64,000 nucleotides of DNA from Pantoea eucrina (GTDB taxonomy: Bacteria > Pseudomonadota > Gammaproteobacteria > Enterobacterales > Enterobacteriaceae): the NCBI RefSeq assembly GCF_002095385.1, contig NZ_MIPP01000010.1, positions 21,353 through 85,352 of the forward strand, given 5' to 3'. Below, in pieces: positions 56,011 to 64,000 of this stretch (within the stretch, counting starts at the first letter, position 1; each line of letters starts with the position of its first letter). The translations under genes and the position numbers were made by a program. Below the pieces are notes generated by a model that saw only the letters and a program-made list of their open reading frames with translations, was not told the origin of the DNA and searched no databases.

Positions 56011-59000
56011 TTAAAGTGACGTTGCGCTTTTCGCACGCGTGCGGCGCGTTACCAGCTTGCGCAGCGTGACGTAGAACACTGGCGTCAGGAACAGGCCAAA
56101 CAGGGTCACGCCAAGCATCCCGGCAAACACGGTTATACCGGTCACACCGCGCACTTCCGCGCCAGCCCCTTCACCCAGAATCAGCGGAACCGTACCGGCG
56201 ATAAAGGCAATCGAGGTCATCACAATCGGCCGCAGGCGCAGACGACACGCCTCCAGCGCGGCAGCGGTCACGCTTTTACCCTGCATCTCCAGCTCACGGG
56301 CAAACTCCACGATCAGAATGGCGTTTTTGCACGCCAGCCCCATCAGCACCACCAGCCCGACCTGGACAAACACGTTATTATCACCGCCGGTCAGCCAGAC
56401 GCCCGCCAGCGCGGAAAGCATGGTGACCGGGACAATCAGGATCACCGCCAGCGGCAGCGTCCAGCTCTCATAGAGCGCTGCCAGCACCAGAAACGCCAGC
56501 AGGACCGCAACCGGGAAAACGATCAGTGCGCTGTTGCCCTGGGTCGCCTGCTGATAGCTCAGGTCAGTCCATTCGATATTCATACCGTTGGGCAGCATCT
56601 GCTCTGACATCATCTCCAGCTGCGTCATCGCCTGCGCGGAAGAGAGCACGCGCGGATCGGCATCGCCAATCAGATCCGCAGCGGGATAGCCGTTATAGCG
56701 GATCACCGGATCGGGGCCGTAGGTGGTGGCGACATGCACCATGCTGCCGACCGGCACCATTTCGCCCCGGTCATTACGGGTACGCAACGAAGTAATATCC
56801 TCAACGCTGTCACGGAAATCGCCGTCCGCCTGCGCCATCACGCGCCAGGTACGGCCAAACTTATTAAAATCGTTCACGTAGGCGGAGCCGAGATAGACCT
56901 GCAGCGTGGTAAAGAGATCGGGTAACGCCACGCCCTGTGCACGGGCTTTGTCGCGATCGACCTGCACATCCAGCTGCGGGACATTGGCCTGATAGGAGGA
57001 GATCGGAAACATCATGCCCGGCGTCTGCATCACGGCACCGGAGAGGGTGTTAATCGCCTCCTGCAGTGCGCCGTAGCCGAGGCCACCGCGATCCTGCACA
57101 TAAAGCGAATACCCCGATCCCTGGCCCAGACCCAGAATCGGCGGTGGCATAATTGAGAAGCCAAAACCCTGCTGAATCTTAGCAATTTTTGCATTCAGCT
57201 CCGCGTTGATCTCTGCCGCGCTGCGCGTTCGTTCGCTGAACGGTTTCAGGCCAAAAAACACCGTGCCGGCGTTAGGCGTATTGGTAAACTGCAGCGCGTT
57301 CAGGCCGGGAAACGCAACCGCATAGGCGACGCCGTCAGTGTGCATGCCAATCTCGCTCATCTCGCGGATCACCGCATCGGTGCGCGCCAGCGAAGCGCCT
57401 TCCGGCATTTTTACGCCGCCAATCAGATAGAGCTTATCCTGCGTGGGAATAAAACCGCCCGGCACGCTGTGAAACAGCAGGCCTGCGCCGGCAAGCAGCA
57501 GCAGATAAACCGCAAACACCGCGCCGCGCCGGCGCAGCGTGGTGCCTGCCAGGGATTCATAGCCCGTTGCACTGCGCTGGAAAAAGCGGTTGAACGGGCG
57601 AAACAGCCAGCCAAGCAGGCGGTCAATCAGCCGGCCAGGCAGATCTTTAGGCGCGTCATGGGCTTTCAGCAGCTTAGCCGCCAGCGCCGGCGAGAGCGTC
57701 AGCGAGTTAATGGCGGAGATCACCGTCGAAATAGCGATGGTCACGGCAAACTGCTTATAGAACTGCCCGGTCACGCCGGAGAGAAACGCCATCGGCACAA
57801 ACACCGCGCAGAGCACCAGCGCAATGGCGATAATCGGACCGGACACCTCACGCATCGCCTGGTGCGCGGCGGCCACCGGCGTCAGACCCTGTTCGATATT
57901 GCGCTCAACGTTCTCAACCACCACGATGGCGTCATCCACCACGATGCCGATAGCCAGTACCAGCCCGAAGAGGCTGAGCGTATTGAGTGAGAAACCCAGC
58001 AGCCAGAGCACGCTAAAGGTGCCAACCACGGAAACCGGTACCGCCAGCAGCGGAATAATCGACGCGCGCCAGGTCTGGAGAAACAGGATCACAACCAGGA
58101 CAACCAGCGCAATGGCTTCAAACAGCGTCTGCACCACGGCGTGAATAGAGTCGCGGACAAACACCGTGGGATCGTAAGGTGCAGCCCACTGCACATCCTC
58201 CGGGAAGCGCGTGGCCAGCTCGTTCATTTTGGCCCGCACCGCGTCGGAGAGATCGATAGCGTTCGCGCCCGGTGCCTGGAAAATACCGATGCCGACCGCA
58301 TCCTTGTTATTCAGCTGAGAGCGCAGGGCGTAGCTGCCGGAGCCCATCTCAATGCGCGCCACGTCGCGCAGCCGTACCAGAGAGCCGTCAGCCGTGCTTT
58401 TCAGGATAATGTCACCAAACTGCTCTTCGCTCTCCAGCAGACCCTGGGTATTGATAGAGAGCAGGAAATCGCTGGCTTTGCGGGTCGGTTCCGCGCCAAG
58501 CTGTCCGGCGGAGACCTGCACGTTCTGTTCGCGCATGGCGGTCATCACCTCTGCGGCCGTCATGCCGCGCGCGGCGACTTTGTTGGGATCGAGCCAGACG
58601 CGCATCGCATACTCACCCGCGCCGAAAATCTGAATCTGGCCGACGCCGGGGAGGCGTGCCAGCTCATCTTTCACCTTCAGGGTGGCGTAGTTGCGCAGGT
58701 AGAGCGAATCATACTTGCCGTGCGGGGAGAAAAGATGCACAACCAGCGTCAGCGTGGGCGACATTTTCTGGGTGGTCAGCCCCAGCTGGCGTACCGCTTC
58801 CGGCAGACGCGCCTCAGCCTGCGCCACGCGGTTCTGCACCTGTACCTGCGCCCGATCGGGATCGGTGCCGGGGCGGAAGGTCACGGTAGTGACCAGTACG
58901 CCATCGGAGCCAGCCACCGACTTCATGTACATCATATTTTCAACGCCGTTGATCGCCTCTTCCAGCGGGGTCGCCACAGAATCCGCGATCGCTTTTGGGT

Positions 59001-59163
59001 TAGCGCCAGGATATTCGGCGCGTACCTGCACGCTGGGCGGCACCACATCCGGATATTCGCTGATTGGCAGCAGCGGGATCGCAATTAACCCGGTGGCAAA
59101 AATCAGTATCGACAGCACCGCCGCAAAAATGGGACGGTCGATAAAAAAACGAGAGAAATCCAT
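56011..59163 (-). CDS. oqxB: RND multidrug efflux transporter, OqxB type
   Basis: Inner-membrane proton-driven drug exporter of 1050 residues (HAE1 family) that works as a trimer with OqxA and an outer-membrane channel. The start MDFSRFFIDRPIFAAVLSIL and most of the chain match Klebsiella OqxB. The helix-4 proton-relay region LVLAIGIVVDDAIVVVEN has the paired Asp, and the later helix 10 includes VLMGLACKNAILIVEFARE. It lies 15 bp after oqxA. OqxAB homologues export quinolones, quinoxalines, chloramphenicol and others; the substrates here are inferred. Confidence 0.93.
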   Translation of the reverse strand: MDFSRFFIDRPIFAAVLSILIFATGLIAIPLLPISEYPDVVPPSVQVRAEYPGANPKAIADSVATPLEEAINGVENMMYMKSVAGSDGVLVTTVTFRPGTDPDRAQVQVQNRVAQAEARLPEAVRQLGLTTQKMSPTLTLVVHLFSPHGKYDSLYLRNYATLKVKDELARLPGVGQIQIFGAGEYAMRVWLDPNKVAARGMTAAEVMTAMREQNVQVSAGQLGAEPTRKASDFLLSINTQGLLESEEQFGDIILKSTADGSLVRLRDVARIEMGSGSYALRSQLNNKDAVGIGIFQAPGANAIDLSDAVRAKMNELATRFPEDVQWAAPYDPTVFVRDSIHAVVQTLFEAIALVVLVVILFLQTWRASIIPLLAVPVSVVGTFSVLWLLGFSLNTLSLFGLVLAIGIVVDDAIVVVENVERNIEQGLTPVAAAHQAMREVSGPIIAIALVLCAVFVPMAFLSGVTGQFYKQFAVTIAISTVISAINSLTLSPALAAKLLKAHDAPKDLPGRLIDRLLGWLFRPFNRFFQRSATGYESLAGTTLRRRGAVFAVYLLLLAGAGLLFHSVPGGFIPTQDKLYLIGGVKMPEGASLARTDAVIREMSEIGMHTDGVAYAVAFPGLNALQFTNTPNAGTVFFGLKPFSERTRSAAEINAELNAKIAKIQQGFGFSIMPPPILGLGQGSGYSLYVQDRGGLGYGALQEAINTLSGAVMQTPGMMFPISSYQANVPQLDVQVDRDKARAQGVALPDLFTTLQVYLGSAYVNDFNKFGRTWRVMAQADGDFRDSVEDITSLRTRNDRGEMVPVGSMVHVATTYGPDPVIRYNGYPAADLIGDADPRVLSSAQAMTQLEMMSEQMLPNGMNIEWTDLSYQQATQGNSALIVFPVAVLLAFLVLAALYESWTLPLAVILIVPVTMLSALAGVWLTGGDNNVFVQVGLVVLMGLACKNAILIVEFARELEMQGKSVTAAALEACRLRLRPIVMTSIAFIAGTVPLILGEGAGAEVRGVTGITVFAGMLGVTLFGLFLTPVFYVTLRKLVTRRTRAKSATSL

Positions 59164-59178
59164 AGAGTAGGGTCTCGG

Positions 59179-60330
59179 TTAAGGAGCGGGGCGCATCGCG
59201 ACTGAGTGAGCCTGTACCGGCATGCCGGGCATAAAGACTTTTTGCAGACCGTTTACGATCACGCGATCGCCTGGCTGCAGACCCTGCTGAACAATACGCA
59301 GTCCGCCAGAGAGATCGCCAGGCTGGATATCGCGCCGCTGCGCTTTGCCTGCGGCATCAACAATGTAGACATAGCGGCGGTCCTGATCGGTGAGAATCGC
59401 CTTGTCATCAATCAGCAGCGCGGTGAAATCGGCACGACCCGGCAGCCGGACGCGGGCAAACAGCCCCGGCGTCAGTTCGCGCTGCGGGTTATCGAGCAGC
59501 GCGCGCATGCGAATGGTGCCGGTACTGGCAGTAAGCTGGTTATCCAGAAAATCCACCGTGCCGCGATGCGGATAGCCGTGTTCGCCGGTCAGGGAAACCT
59601 GCAGCGGCAGGGCGCCGCGCTGTTCGCCCTGGCGCGCCAGCTGCTGATAGTGCAGAAATGTCGCCTCATCGACATCAAACCAGACATACATCCGATCCTG
59701 GGAAACCAGCGTGGTCAGTACGCTGGCGCTGTCGCCTGCGGTGACCAGATTGCCGGCGGTGATTAGCGCGCGGCTGGCGCGGCCATCAATCGGGGCGGTC
59801 ACGCGGGTAAAACTCAGGTTGAGGCGGGCCATATCAACCGCCGCCTGCGCCGCCTGCACGCTCGCCTGCGCCTGCTGCGTGGCCGAACGACGCTGCTGCC
59901 AGATCTCGCGGGATACCACCTGGCTGTTGATCAGCTTATCGGTACGATCCGATTCACTGCGCGCCAGCGCCGCCTGCGTGCGCGCACCGGCGAGCTGCGC
60001 CTCAGCCTGCGCCAGTGCGGCACGGTAGCTGCGGTCATCAATGGTGAACAGCACCTGACCTTTTTGAACCTCATCGCCTTCGCGATAGTTTACCCGGTCG
60101 ATATAGCCGGAAACGCGCGGGCGCAGCTGAACGCTCTCGACCGCCTCGATCCGGCCATTGAAGTTATCCCATTCGCTGACCTGCTGCCGGATCACCTGTG
60201 CCGCACTCACCTCCGGCGGCGGCGGAGCATTTTGCGCCACGCCGCGATCGCAACCCGCCAGCAAACCTGCCAGCAGTGCCGCGCCTGCCAGGCCAATAGC
60301 CTGACGAACCCTGTCTTTTTTTCCGGACAT
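59179..60330 (-). CDS. oqxA: RND efflux periplasmic adaptor, OqxA type
   Basis: Membrane-fusion lipoprotein of 383 residues (lipobox LLAG-C) that joins OqxB to the outer-membrane channel. RIEAVESVQLRPRVSGYIDRVNY and the central hairpin with RSESDRTDKLINS are followed by VTAPIDGRASRALIT. The C-terminus GLQKVFMPGMPVQAHSVAM is nearly that of Klebsiella OqxA. The ATG at 60330 gives the lipoprotein signal; the longer frame to 60396 would disturb it. The gene is divergent from the AraC-type regulator. Confidence 0.93.
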   Translation of the reverse strand: MSGKKDRVRQAIGLAGAALLAGLLAGCDRGVAQNAPPPPEVSAAQVIRQQVSEWDNFNGRIEAVESVQLRPRVSGYIDRVNYREGDEVQKGQVLFTIDDRSYRAALAQAEAQLAGARTQAALARSESDRTDKLINSQVVSREIWQQRRSATQQAQASVQAAQAAVDMARLNLSFTRVTAPIDGRASRALITAGNLVTAGDSASVLTTLVSQDRMYVWFDVDEATFLHYQQLARQGEQRGALPLQVSLTGEHGYPHRGTVDFLDNQLTASTGTIRMRALLDNPQRELTPGLFARVRLPGRADFTALLIDDKAILTDQDRRYVYIVDAAGKAQRRDIQPGDLSGGLRIVQQGLQPGDRVIVNGLQKVFMPGMPVQAHSVAMRPAP

Positions 60331-60445
60331 TATTGTTATTCCACGTTGATGAAGCACGAAAGACGACGTAAAAATATGCAACTTTAACGATTGCATTAAT
60401 CGGGAGGAGTGTAGGTCGCGGCGAAGTGCATCTGCAAGAATATCT

Positions 60446-60464
60446 GATACACTTTATGTGCGGT
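60446..60464 (-). promoter_or_regulatory. marbox-like site 1
   Basis: On the oqxA strand this reads ACCGCACATAAAGTGTATC. It fits the mar/sox/rob box AYNGCACNNWNNRYYAAAY at all but three fixed positions. It shares CTTTATGTGCGG (plus strand) with site 2, 47 bp away. Confidence 0.5.
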
Positions 60465-60491
60465 CTGACGGGCGCTCAGCGCAGAGAGAAA

Positions 60492-60510
60492 AACCCTGCT
60501 TTATGTGCGG
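60492..60510 (-). promoter_or_regulatory. marbox-like site 2
   Basis: It shares the 12-bp direct repeat CTTTATGTGCGG with site 1. On the oqxA strand the GCAC-N2-A core and following R-Y are kept, but the right arm of the marbox is poor. Confidence 0.4.
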
Positions 60511-60528
60511 CATTTAATGTAATAATAA

Positions 60529-60547
60529 AACTTGCATTAAGTGCGAT
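60529..60547 (-). promoter_or_regulatory. marbox-like site 3
   Basis: On the oqxA strand this reads ATCGCACTTAATGCAAGTT, with three mismatches to the mar/sox/rob box. It is the site nearest to the rarA-like gene. Confidence 0.5.
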
Positions 60548-60618
60548 AGTCAGTCACCCTTAAAGTGTAACTGCAACTGATACTGATACTGTTCGTAACG
60601 GCGACGGGAGAGAATGGG

Positions 60619-60966
60619 ATGATGAGCGACGCGTTTATGCACGATCTGATTGACTGGATCGATAACAATATCGAAGCACGGCTGGATCTTGATACCGTGG
60701 CTGACCGGGCGGGCTACTCCAAATGGCACCTGCAGCGTATGTTCAAAGAGCACACCGGTTATCCGCTGGGCGAATATATCCGGGCGAAAAAGCTGAAAAA
60801 ATCAGCGGACCGGCTCACCACGACCAACGAGCCTATTCTGAACGTAGCGATTTCGCTGGGCTTTGATTCACAGCAGTCGTTTAACCGCAGCTTTAAGCGC
60901 CAGTATGGCGTAGCGCCCGGCGCATGGCGTCGTCACGCTTCACATGCACCCGGTGCCATGCAGTAA
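60619..60966 (+). CDS. rarA: AraC/XylS-family activator, RarA/SoxS-like
   Basis: Single-domain regulator of 115 residues with two helix-turn-helix parts: VADRAGYSKWHLQRMFKEHTG and ISLGFDSQQSFNRSFKRQYG. It resembles the MarA/SoxS/Rob/RarA group, which bind marboxes and activate efflux. It lies divergent from oqxA, as expected for the RarA regulator of oqxAB, and marbox-like sites lie between them. Two ATGs (60619 and 60622) follow a GGAGAG site; I took the first. The exact subgroup is inferred from context. Confidence 0.82.
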   Translation: MMSDAFMHDLIDWIDNNIEARLDLDTVADRAGYSKWHLQRMFKEHTGYPLGEYIRAKKLKKSADRLTTTNEPILNVAISLGFDSQQSFNRSFKRQYGVAPGAWRRHASHAPGAMQ

Positions 60967-61053
60967 GTTCTCCGCCAGGGCCAGCCACGCTGGCCCGCGT
61001 CAATTTCCCGCCTGAATCTGCTATGCTGACCTCCTTTTTTCAGGGGTGTCGCG

Positions 61054-61515
61054 ATGTCAATATTACGCTGGATCGGCCTGCTGGCGATCGTCATTGTTTG
61101 CTGGACCGCGCTGCGGCCACACTTCAGCGCTCCGCCTGCCGATCCCACGGCTGGCCACGCCACAACTTCTTCTTCTGCCACCATTGATGCGCTGACGCAG
61201 GCTGAACGCGTTGCGGACTGGCTGGTGCAGCATCAGCGTCTGCCCGATTTTTACCTGACCAAAGCGGCCGCGCGCCGTCAGGGCTGGGAGCCGGATAAAG
61301 GCAATCTGTGCGAGGTTCTGCCAGAACGCGCCATCGGCGGTGACCGCTTCAGCAATCGCGAACAGCAGCTGCCGCGTCAGGCGGGACGGCAGTGGTATGA
61401 GGCGGACGTCAATTATCGCTGCGGGCGCCGCGGCGCTGACCGTCTGATCTACTCCTCCGACGGGCTGATCTACCTCACCCGCGATCACTATCGCAGTTTC
61501 AGAAAGGTGCACTGA
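61054..61515 (+). CDS. Barnase-like guanyl-specific ribonuclease with N-terminal anchor
   Basis: Ribonuclease of the barnase/RNase N1 family, 153 residues. The N-terminal hydrophobic segment (residues 7-20) is a signal or membrane anchor. The catalytic domain (about 45-153) aligns with Bacillus barnase with no gap around the active site. K70, E116, R126, R130 and H145 correspond to barnase K27, E73, R83, R87 and H102, so it should be active. DKGNLCEVLP, IGGDRFSNRE and LIYSSDGLIYLTRDHY are visible. The barstar-like immunity gene follows after 2 bp. The role could be export of a secreted nuclease or competition. Confidence 0.92.
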   Translation: MSILRWIGLLAIVIVCWTALRPHFSAPPADPTAGHATTSSSATIDALTQAERVADWLVQHQRLPDFYLTKAAARRQGWEPDKGNLCEVLPERAIGGDRFSNREQQLPRQAGRQWYEADVNYRCGRRGADRLIYSSDGLIYLTRDHYRSFRKVH

Positions 61516-61517
61516 GC

Positions 61518-61787
61518 GTGCTGACTATAGATATCGACTTCGCCACGCTGCGCGACCGCGCGGCGTTTTATCAGGCGCTGAATGCGCAGAGCGGTGCGCC
61601 TGCTGCTGTCGGCGCAAATCTGGACGCGCTGTGGGACTGGCTGACCGGCGGCATGGCGCTGCCGGCAACGATCTGCCTGATACATGCAGAGCAGGCCGCG
61701 CAGCAGGCGGAGTTTGCGCCGGTACTGGCGCTGCTTGAGGAGGCGGCGCAGCTGCTGGAGGGCGAGCTGCGCCTGGTCTGGCGCTGA
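61518..61787 (+). CDS. Barstar-family ribonuclease inhibitor
   Basis: Cytoplasmic inhibitor that protects against the barnase-like enzyme just upstream; 89 residues, starting with GTG at 61518, two bases after the nuclease stop. The contact helix GANLDALWDWLTGG matches barstar, with N34, D36, W39 and D40 equal to barstar N33, D35, W38 and D39, the residue that enters the nuclease site. Translational coupling is likely. Its stop abuts the convergent srfC-like gene stop. Confidence 0.92.
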   Translation: MLTIDIDFATLRDRAAFYQALNAQSGAPAAVGANLDALWDWLTGGMALPATICLIHAEQAAQQAEFAPVLALLEEAAQLLEGELRLVWR

Positions 61788-64000
61788 TCAGGCGTGCAGT
61801 GGCAGCAGCAGCACCGACAGCGTCTGCCGCGCGCCGGCGGGCAGATCGCTGCCGCCCGTATAACCATTATTCTCCACAATCAGCTGGTTGAGTCCGACCA
61901 GCCAGTCATAGATGTAGAACGCCGTATGATTAGCGGGCGCAGCCGTCAGGCGCGTCAGGCGCTGGCCTGACGAGAAGCTGACGCTCGGCGCGGGCGGACG
62001 GGAAAAAATCGTCTGGCTCCGGTTTACGCGACTTTCAGGGCGCTCGCTCTCCGGACGCTGTAAAAAACCGAGCCAGGCGACAAAATCACCCAGCACCGTC
62101 ATGGCGCGCGAAACCTGACGATCGGTGCGTGCTTCATGCGTGCTGCTGTCCGGCTCATTCAGCGCACTCTGCAGCCTTGCCAGCAGCTTAAGACGAAAAC
62201 TGGCCGCAATCAGCTCCTCGGTCAGCAGCTCCATGGTGGGCTTGTCGACGTTCAGCAGCGTCAGCAGGCTGCGGTTCTCAGGCAGCTGGCGCAGATGCGC
62301 CAGCCACAGCGTCAGAACCTGCTGCGGAAACTGCTGCTCGCTGCGGACGCTCGTATGCTGCGGCTCGCCGGCGGGAGCGGGCGCGTCGCTGAACAGATCG
62401 AACTCAAAGCCGATACCAAAATAGCTTTGCTCCGCAGCGGGCTTGCCGCTGTGCGCCGTTACCGCGCCGCTGCTCTGACTCAGCCAGAGCTGGCGCACGG
62501 CATCACGCGACGGCTGCAGCCGCTCCAGCAGCTCACCGTGCAGGCCGGTGCGGTGCTGCAGACATTTCAGCAGCGTATCGGCGATGGTCTGTTTACGCAG
62601 CGCCTGCTCGGGCGAGGCGCTCGCTTCTGTCCACGGCTGCAGCCGGGCCGCGACTTTCTGCTGCAGCGCGCCCGTCAGCAGCGCCAGACGGTCGCGACGC
62701 GCCTCGGGCTGCATCTCTTCCTGCAGCCAGCTGCTCATGCGATCGACGCCTGCGCGATCCTGCGCCAGCATTGAGCCCCAGCTCTGACCCGGCTGGCCAA
62801 TCTGACGCTGCACCGCCTCGTCGACATTGATCTGCTGCGCCTGATAGCGCGCATCGTAAGGGGTTATCGCCCAGATCAGACGCGGTTTTTCGCTGCCGCT
62901 GCTTACGCTCTGCTGCATCTGCCACTCGCGCAGCGCGCTGGCGGCGGGATCGGCGTCGTGGCGCTGGCTGGCGGCGGTGCAGATCAGCATCAGGTCAATG
63001 CCCTGACGCGTGGCGTAAAAACCGGGCAGCAGGGCGCGCTTCTGCTCCAGCAGCTGCGCACGCAGCGGATCGCGCAGACGCAATTGTGCCTGCTCCTCCT
63101 GCAGCTGGCGATCGGGAAGCGTGCCGGGGGCAGGCAGATCCAGCATGTCCGCCTCATCATAGAGCGCCTGACGCGGCGTGGAGCTGAGCGGTATGGTCAG
63201 CTCCAGCGTCAGCAGCGCCAGCTCGCCGAGCGCGACCCGCTGTGGCTTACCGCTGCGGTTGGCTACCACCGGACAGACCTCAATCATCTCCTGCAGATCG
63301 GCGTCGTGACCGATCAGCTTTTCGGCCGGCAGCTGCGCATCATCCACCAGCAGCGAGAGCGGCGCCAGCACGCGCGGCGCGTGGCGCAGCTGCTGAAGCA
63401 GGTGCAGCAGCGGACGCAGCGTGTCGCTCAGAGCGGGCTGACCAGGCCAGAGCAGGGCATAAAGCTGTACGCGATCGTCAACGCTCAGCCAGGGGGCCAG
63501 CTCGGCGGCCTGGGGCCAGAAATGGCGATCCAGCGCTTCCGCGTGACGATGATGACGGCGGCTCCATCCCCACAGGGTAATGAGCGCGTCGCTCTCTGCG
63601 CCGGGCTGTAGCTCGCTCTGGCGGTGACGCTGCAGGCGCTGCAGCGTGGTCTCAATGGTGCGGATATCCGCGCCGTCACGCTCAATGCGGGCGCTGGCGA
63701 GCAGCAATCGGATCAGCTCCGCTTCATTAAGCAGGGTCAGCTCAACCGGCCACGTGCCGGAGGTCGCTTCACGCTGGTGACTAAAGCGCGTGGCCGCAGC
63801 GAAATCGAGATTACCGGGATTGATATGCTGAAAATAGTTGAGCACTTTGTCGCTGAATCGGGTCATCAGCTGACCCTGCGCATCGCCCACCATCTCACTC
63901 AGCAGCCAGGCTTTACCCGCCTGCGACTGACCAAACAGCGCCAGCGTAACCGGACGCGCCAGCTGCAGCGCCAGCGCCTGGCTCTCAGCGCGCGCGCGGC
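61788..64000 (-). CDS. srfC: SrfC-family putative virulence factor, 5' end outside window
   Basis: Large protein of the SrfC family, found in srfABC loci of Enterobacterales and of unknown molecular function. I read the frame past the internal ATG at 63893 up to the window edge, giving about 736 visible residues. The extension contains a P-loop-like motif LALFGQSQAGKAWLLSEM with Ala where Ser or Thr normally follows the Lys. The rest is rich in Leu, Gln and Arg, likely helical. The start lies beyond 64000. The family call comes from overall similarity and is moderate. Confidence 0.72.
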   Translation of the reverse strand, partial: RARAESQALALQLARPVTLALFGQSQAGKAWLLSEMVGDAQGQLMTRFSDKVLNYFQHINPGNLDFAAATRFSHQREATSGTWPVELTLLNEAELIRLLLASARIERDGADIRTIETTLQRLQRHRQSELQPGAESDALITLWGWSRRHHRHAEALDRHFWPQAAELAPWLSVDDRVQLYALLWPGQPALSDTLRPLLHLLQQLRHAPRVLAPLSLLVDDAQLPAEKLIGHDADLQEMIEVCPVVANRSGKPQRVALGELALLTLELTIPLSSTPRQALYDEADMLDLPAPGTLPDRQLQEEQAQLRLRDPLRAQLLEQKRALLPGFYATRQGIDLMLICTAASQRHDADPAASALREWQMQQSVSSGSEKPRLIWAITPYDARYQAQQINVDEAVQRQIGQPGQSWGSMLAQDRAGVDRMSSWLQEEMQPEARRDRLALLTGALQQKVAARLQPWTEASASPEQALRKQTIADTLLKCLQHRTGLHGELLERLQPSRDAVRQLWLSQSSGAVTAHSGKPAAEQSYFGIGFEFDLFSDAPAPAGEPQHTSVRSEQQFPQQVLTLWLAHLRQLPENRSLLTLLNVDKPTMELLTEELIAASFRLKLLARLQSALNEPDSSTHEARTDRQVSRAMTVLGDFVAWLGFLQRPESERPESRVNRSQTIFSRPPAPSVSFSSGQRLTRLTAAPANHTAFYIYDWLVGLNQLIVENNGYTGGSDLPAGARQTLSVLLLPLHA

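Noticed and set aside
1..64000. tRNA or rRNA genes, insertion sequences, prophage, dif or matS sites
   Set aside because: Looked for by eye along both strands and none recognised; a short matS-like site could have been missed.

Overview
The window is chromosomal DNA from a gamma-proteobacterium of the order Enterobacterales. Proteins throughout are close homologues of Escherichia coli proteins, and the gene order follows the E. coli replication-terminus region from punC/purR to tus, ending with a Tus gene and Ter sites. Several departures from E. coli (no sodB, ydhP, lhr or fumA at their usual places, an extra eptA, a barnase/barstar pair, an srfC-type gene) suggest a relative such as Pantoea, Erwinia or Mixta. 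That genus-level guess is inference.

Layout. 1-8 kb: purine efflux and regulation (punC, punR, purR), cell-wall hydrolase mepH, grxD, RNase T, and the nemRA-gloA electrophile defence operon. 8-16 kb: eptA, ydhL, ydhF, sodC, an orphan lipoprotein, the ydhIJK efflux module and slyA/slyB. 16.7-25.4 kb: anmK, mliC, pdxH, tyrS, pdxY, gstA, dtpA and an MscS-type channel. 25.4-32.4 kb: the electron-transport operon rsxABCDGE-nth, with ydgK and cnu. 33-46.3 kb: a sugar island absent from this place in E. coli. It holds the ytfQRT-yjfF importer, a repeat-rich spacer, araBA and divergent araFGH-araC. 46.3-54 kb: ydgJ, add, ydgA, manA, fumC and tus with two Ter-like sites. 54-61 kb: an MFS transporter and the drug-efflux locus oqxR, oqxBA, rarA. 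61-64 kb: barnase, barstar and the 3' part of an srfC-like gene.

The island joins two furanose-type importers with arabinose isomerase, ribulokinase and AraC, but the epimerase gene araD is not next to them. A two-half-site AraC operator in the classic I1-I2 arrangement lies upstream of araB. Between the two sugar clusters is a non-coding stretch of about 0.55 kb built from 31-bp and 42-bp tandem repeats and a large nested hairpin.

Three genes (ydhJ, tyrS, gstA) each carry one single-base deletion. Restoring one base gives exactly the E. coli length in each case as I recall it. This points to base-calling errors, unless the alleles are real; tyrS is normally essential. No rRNA, tRNA, CRISPR array, prophage or insertion sequence was recognised.
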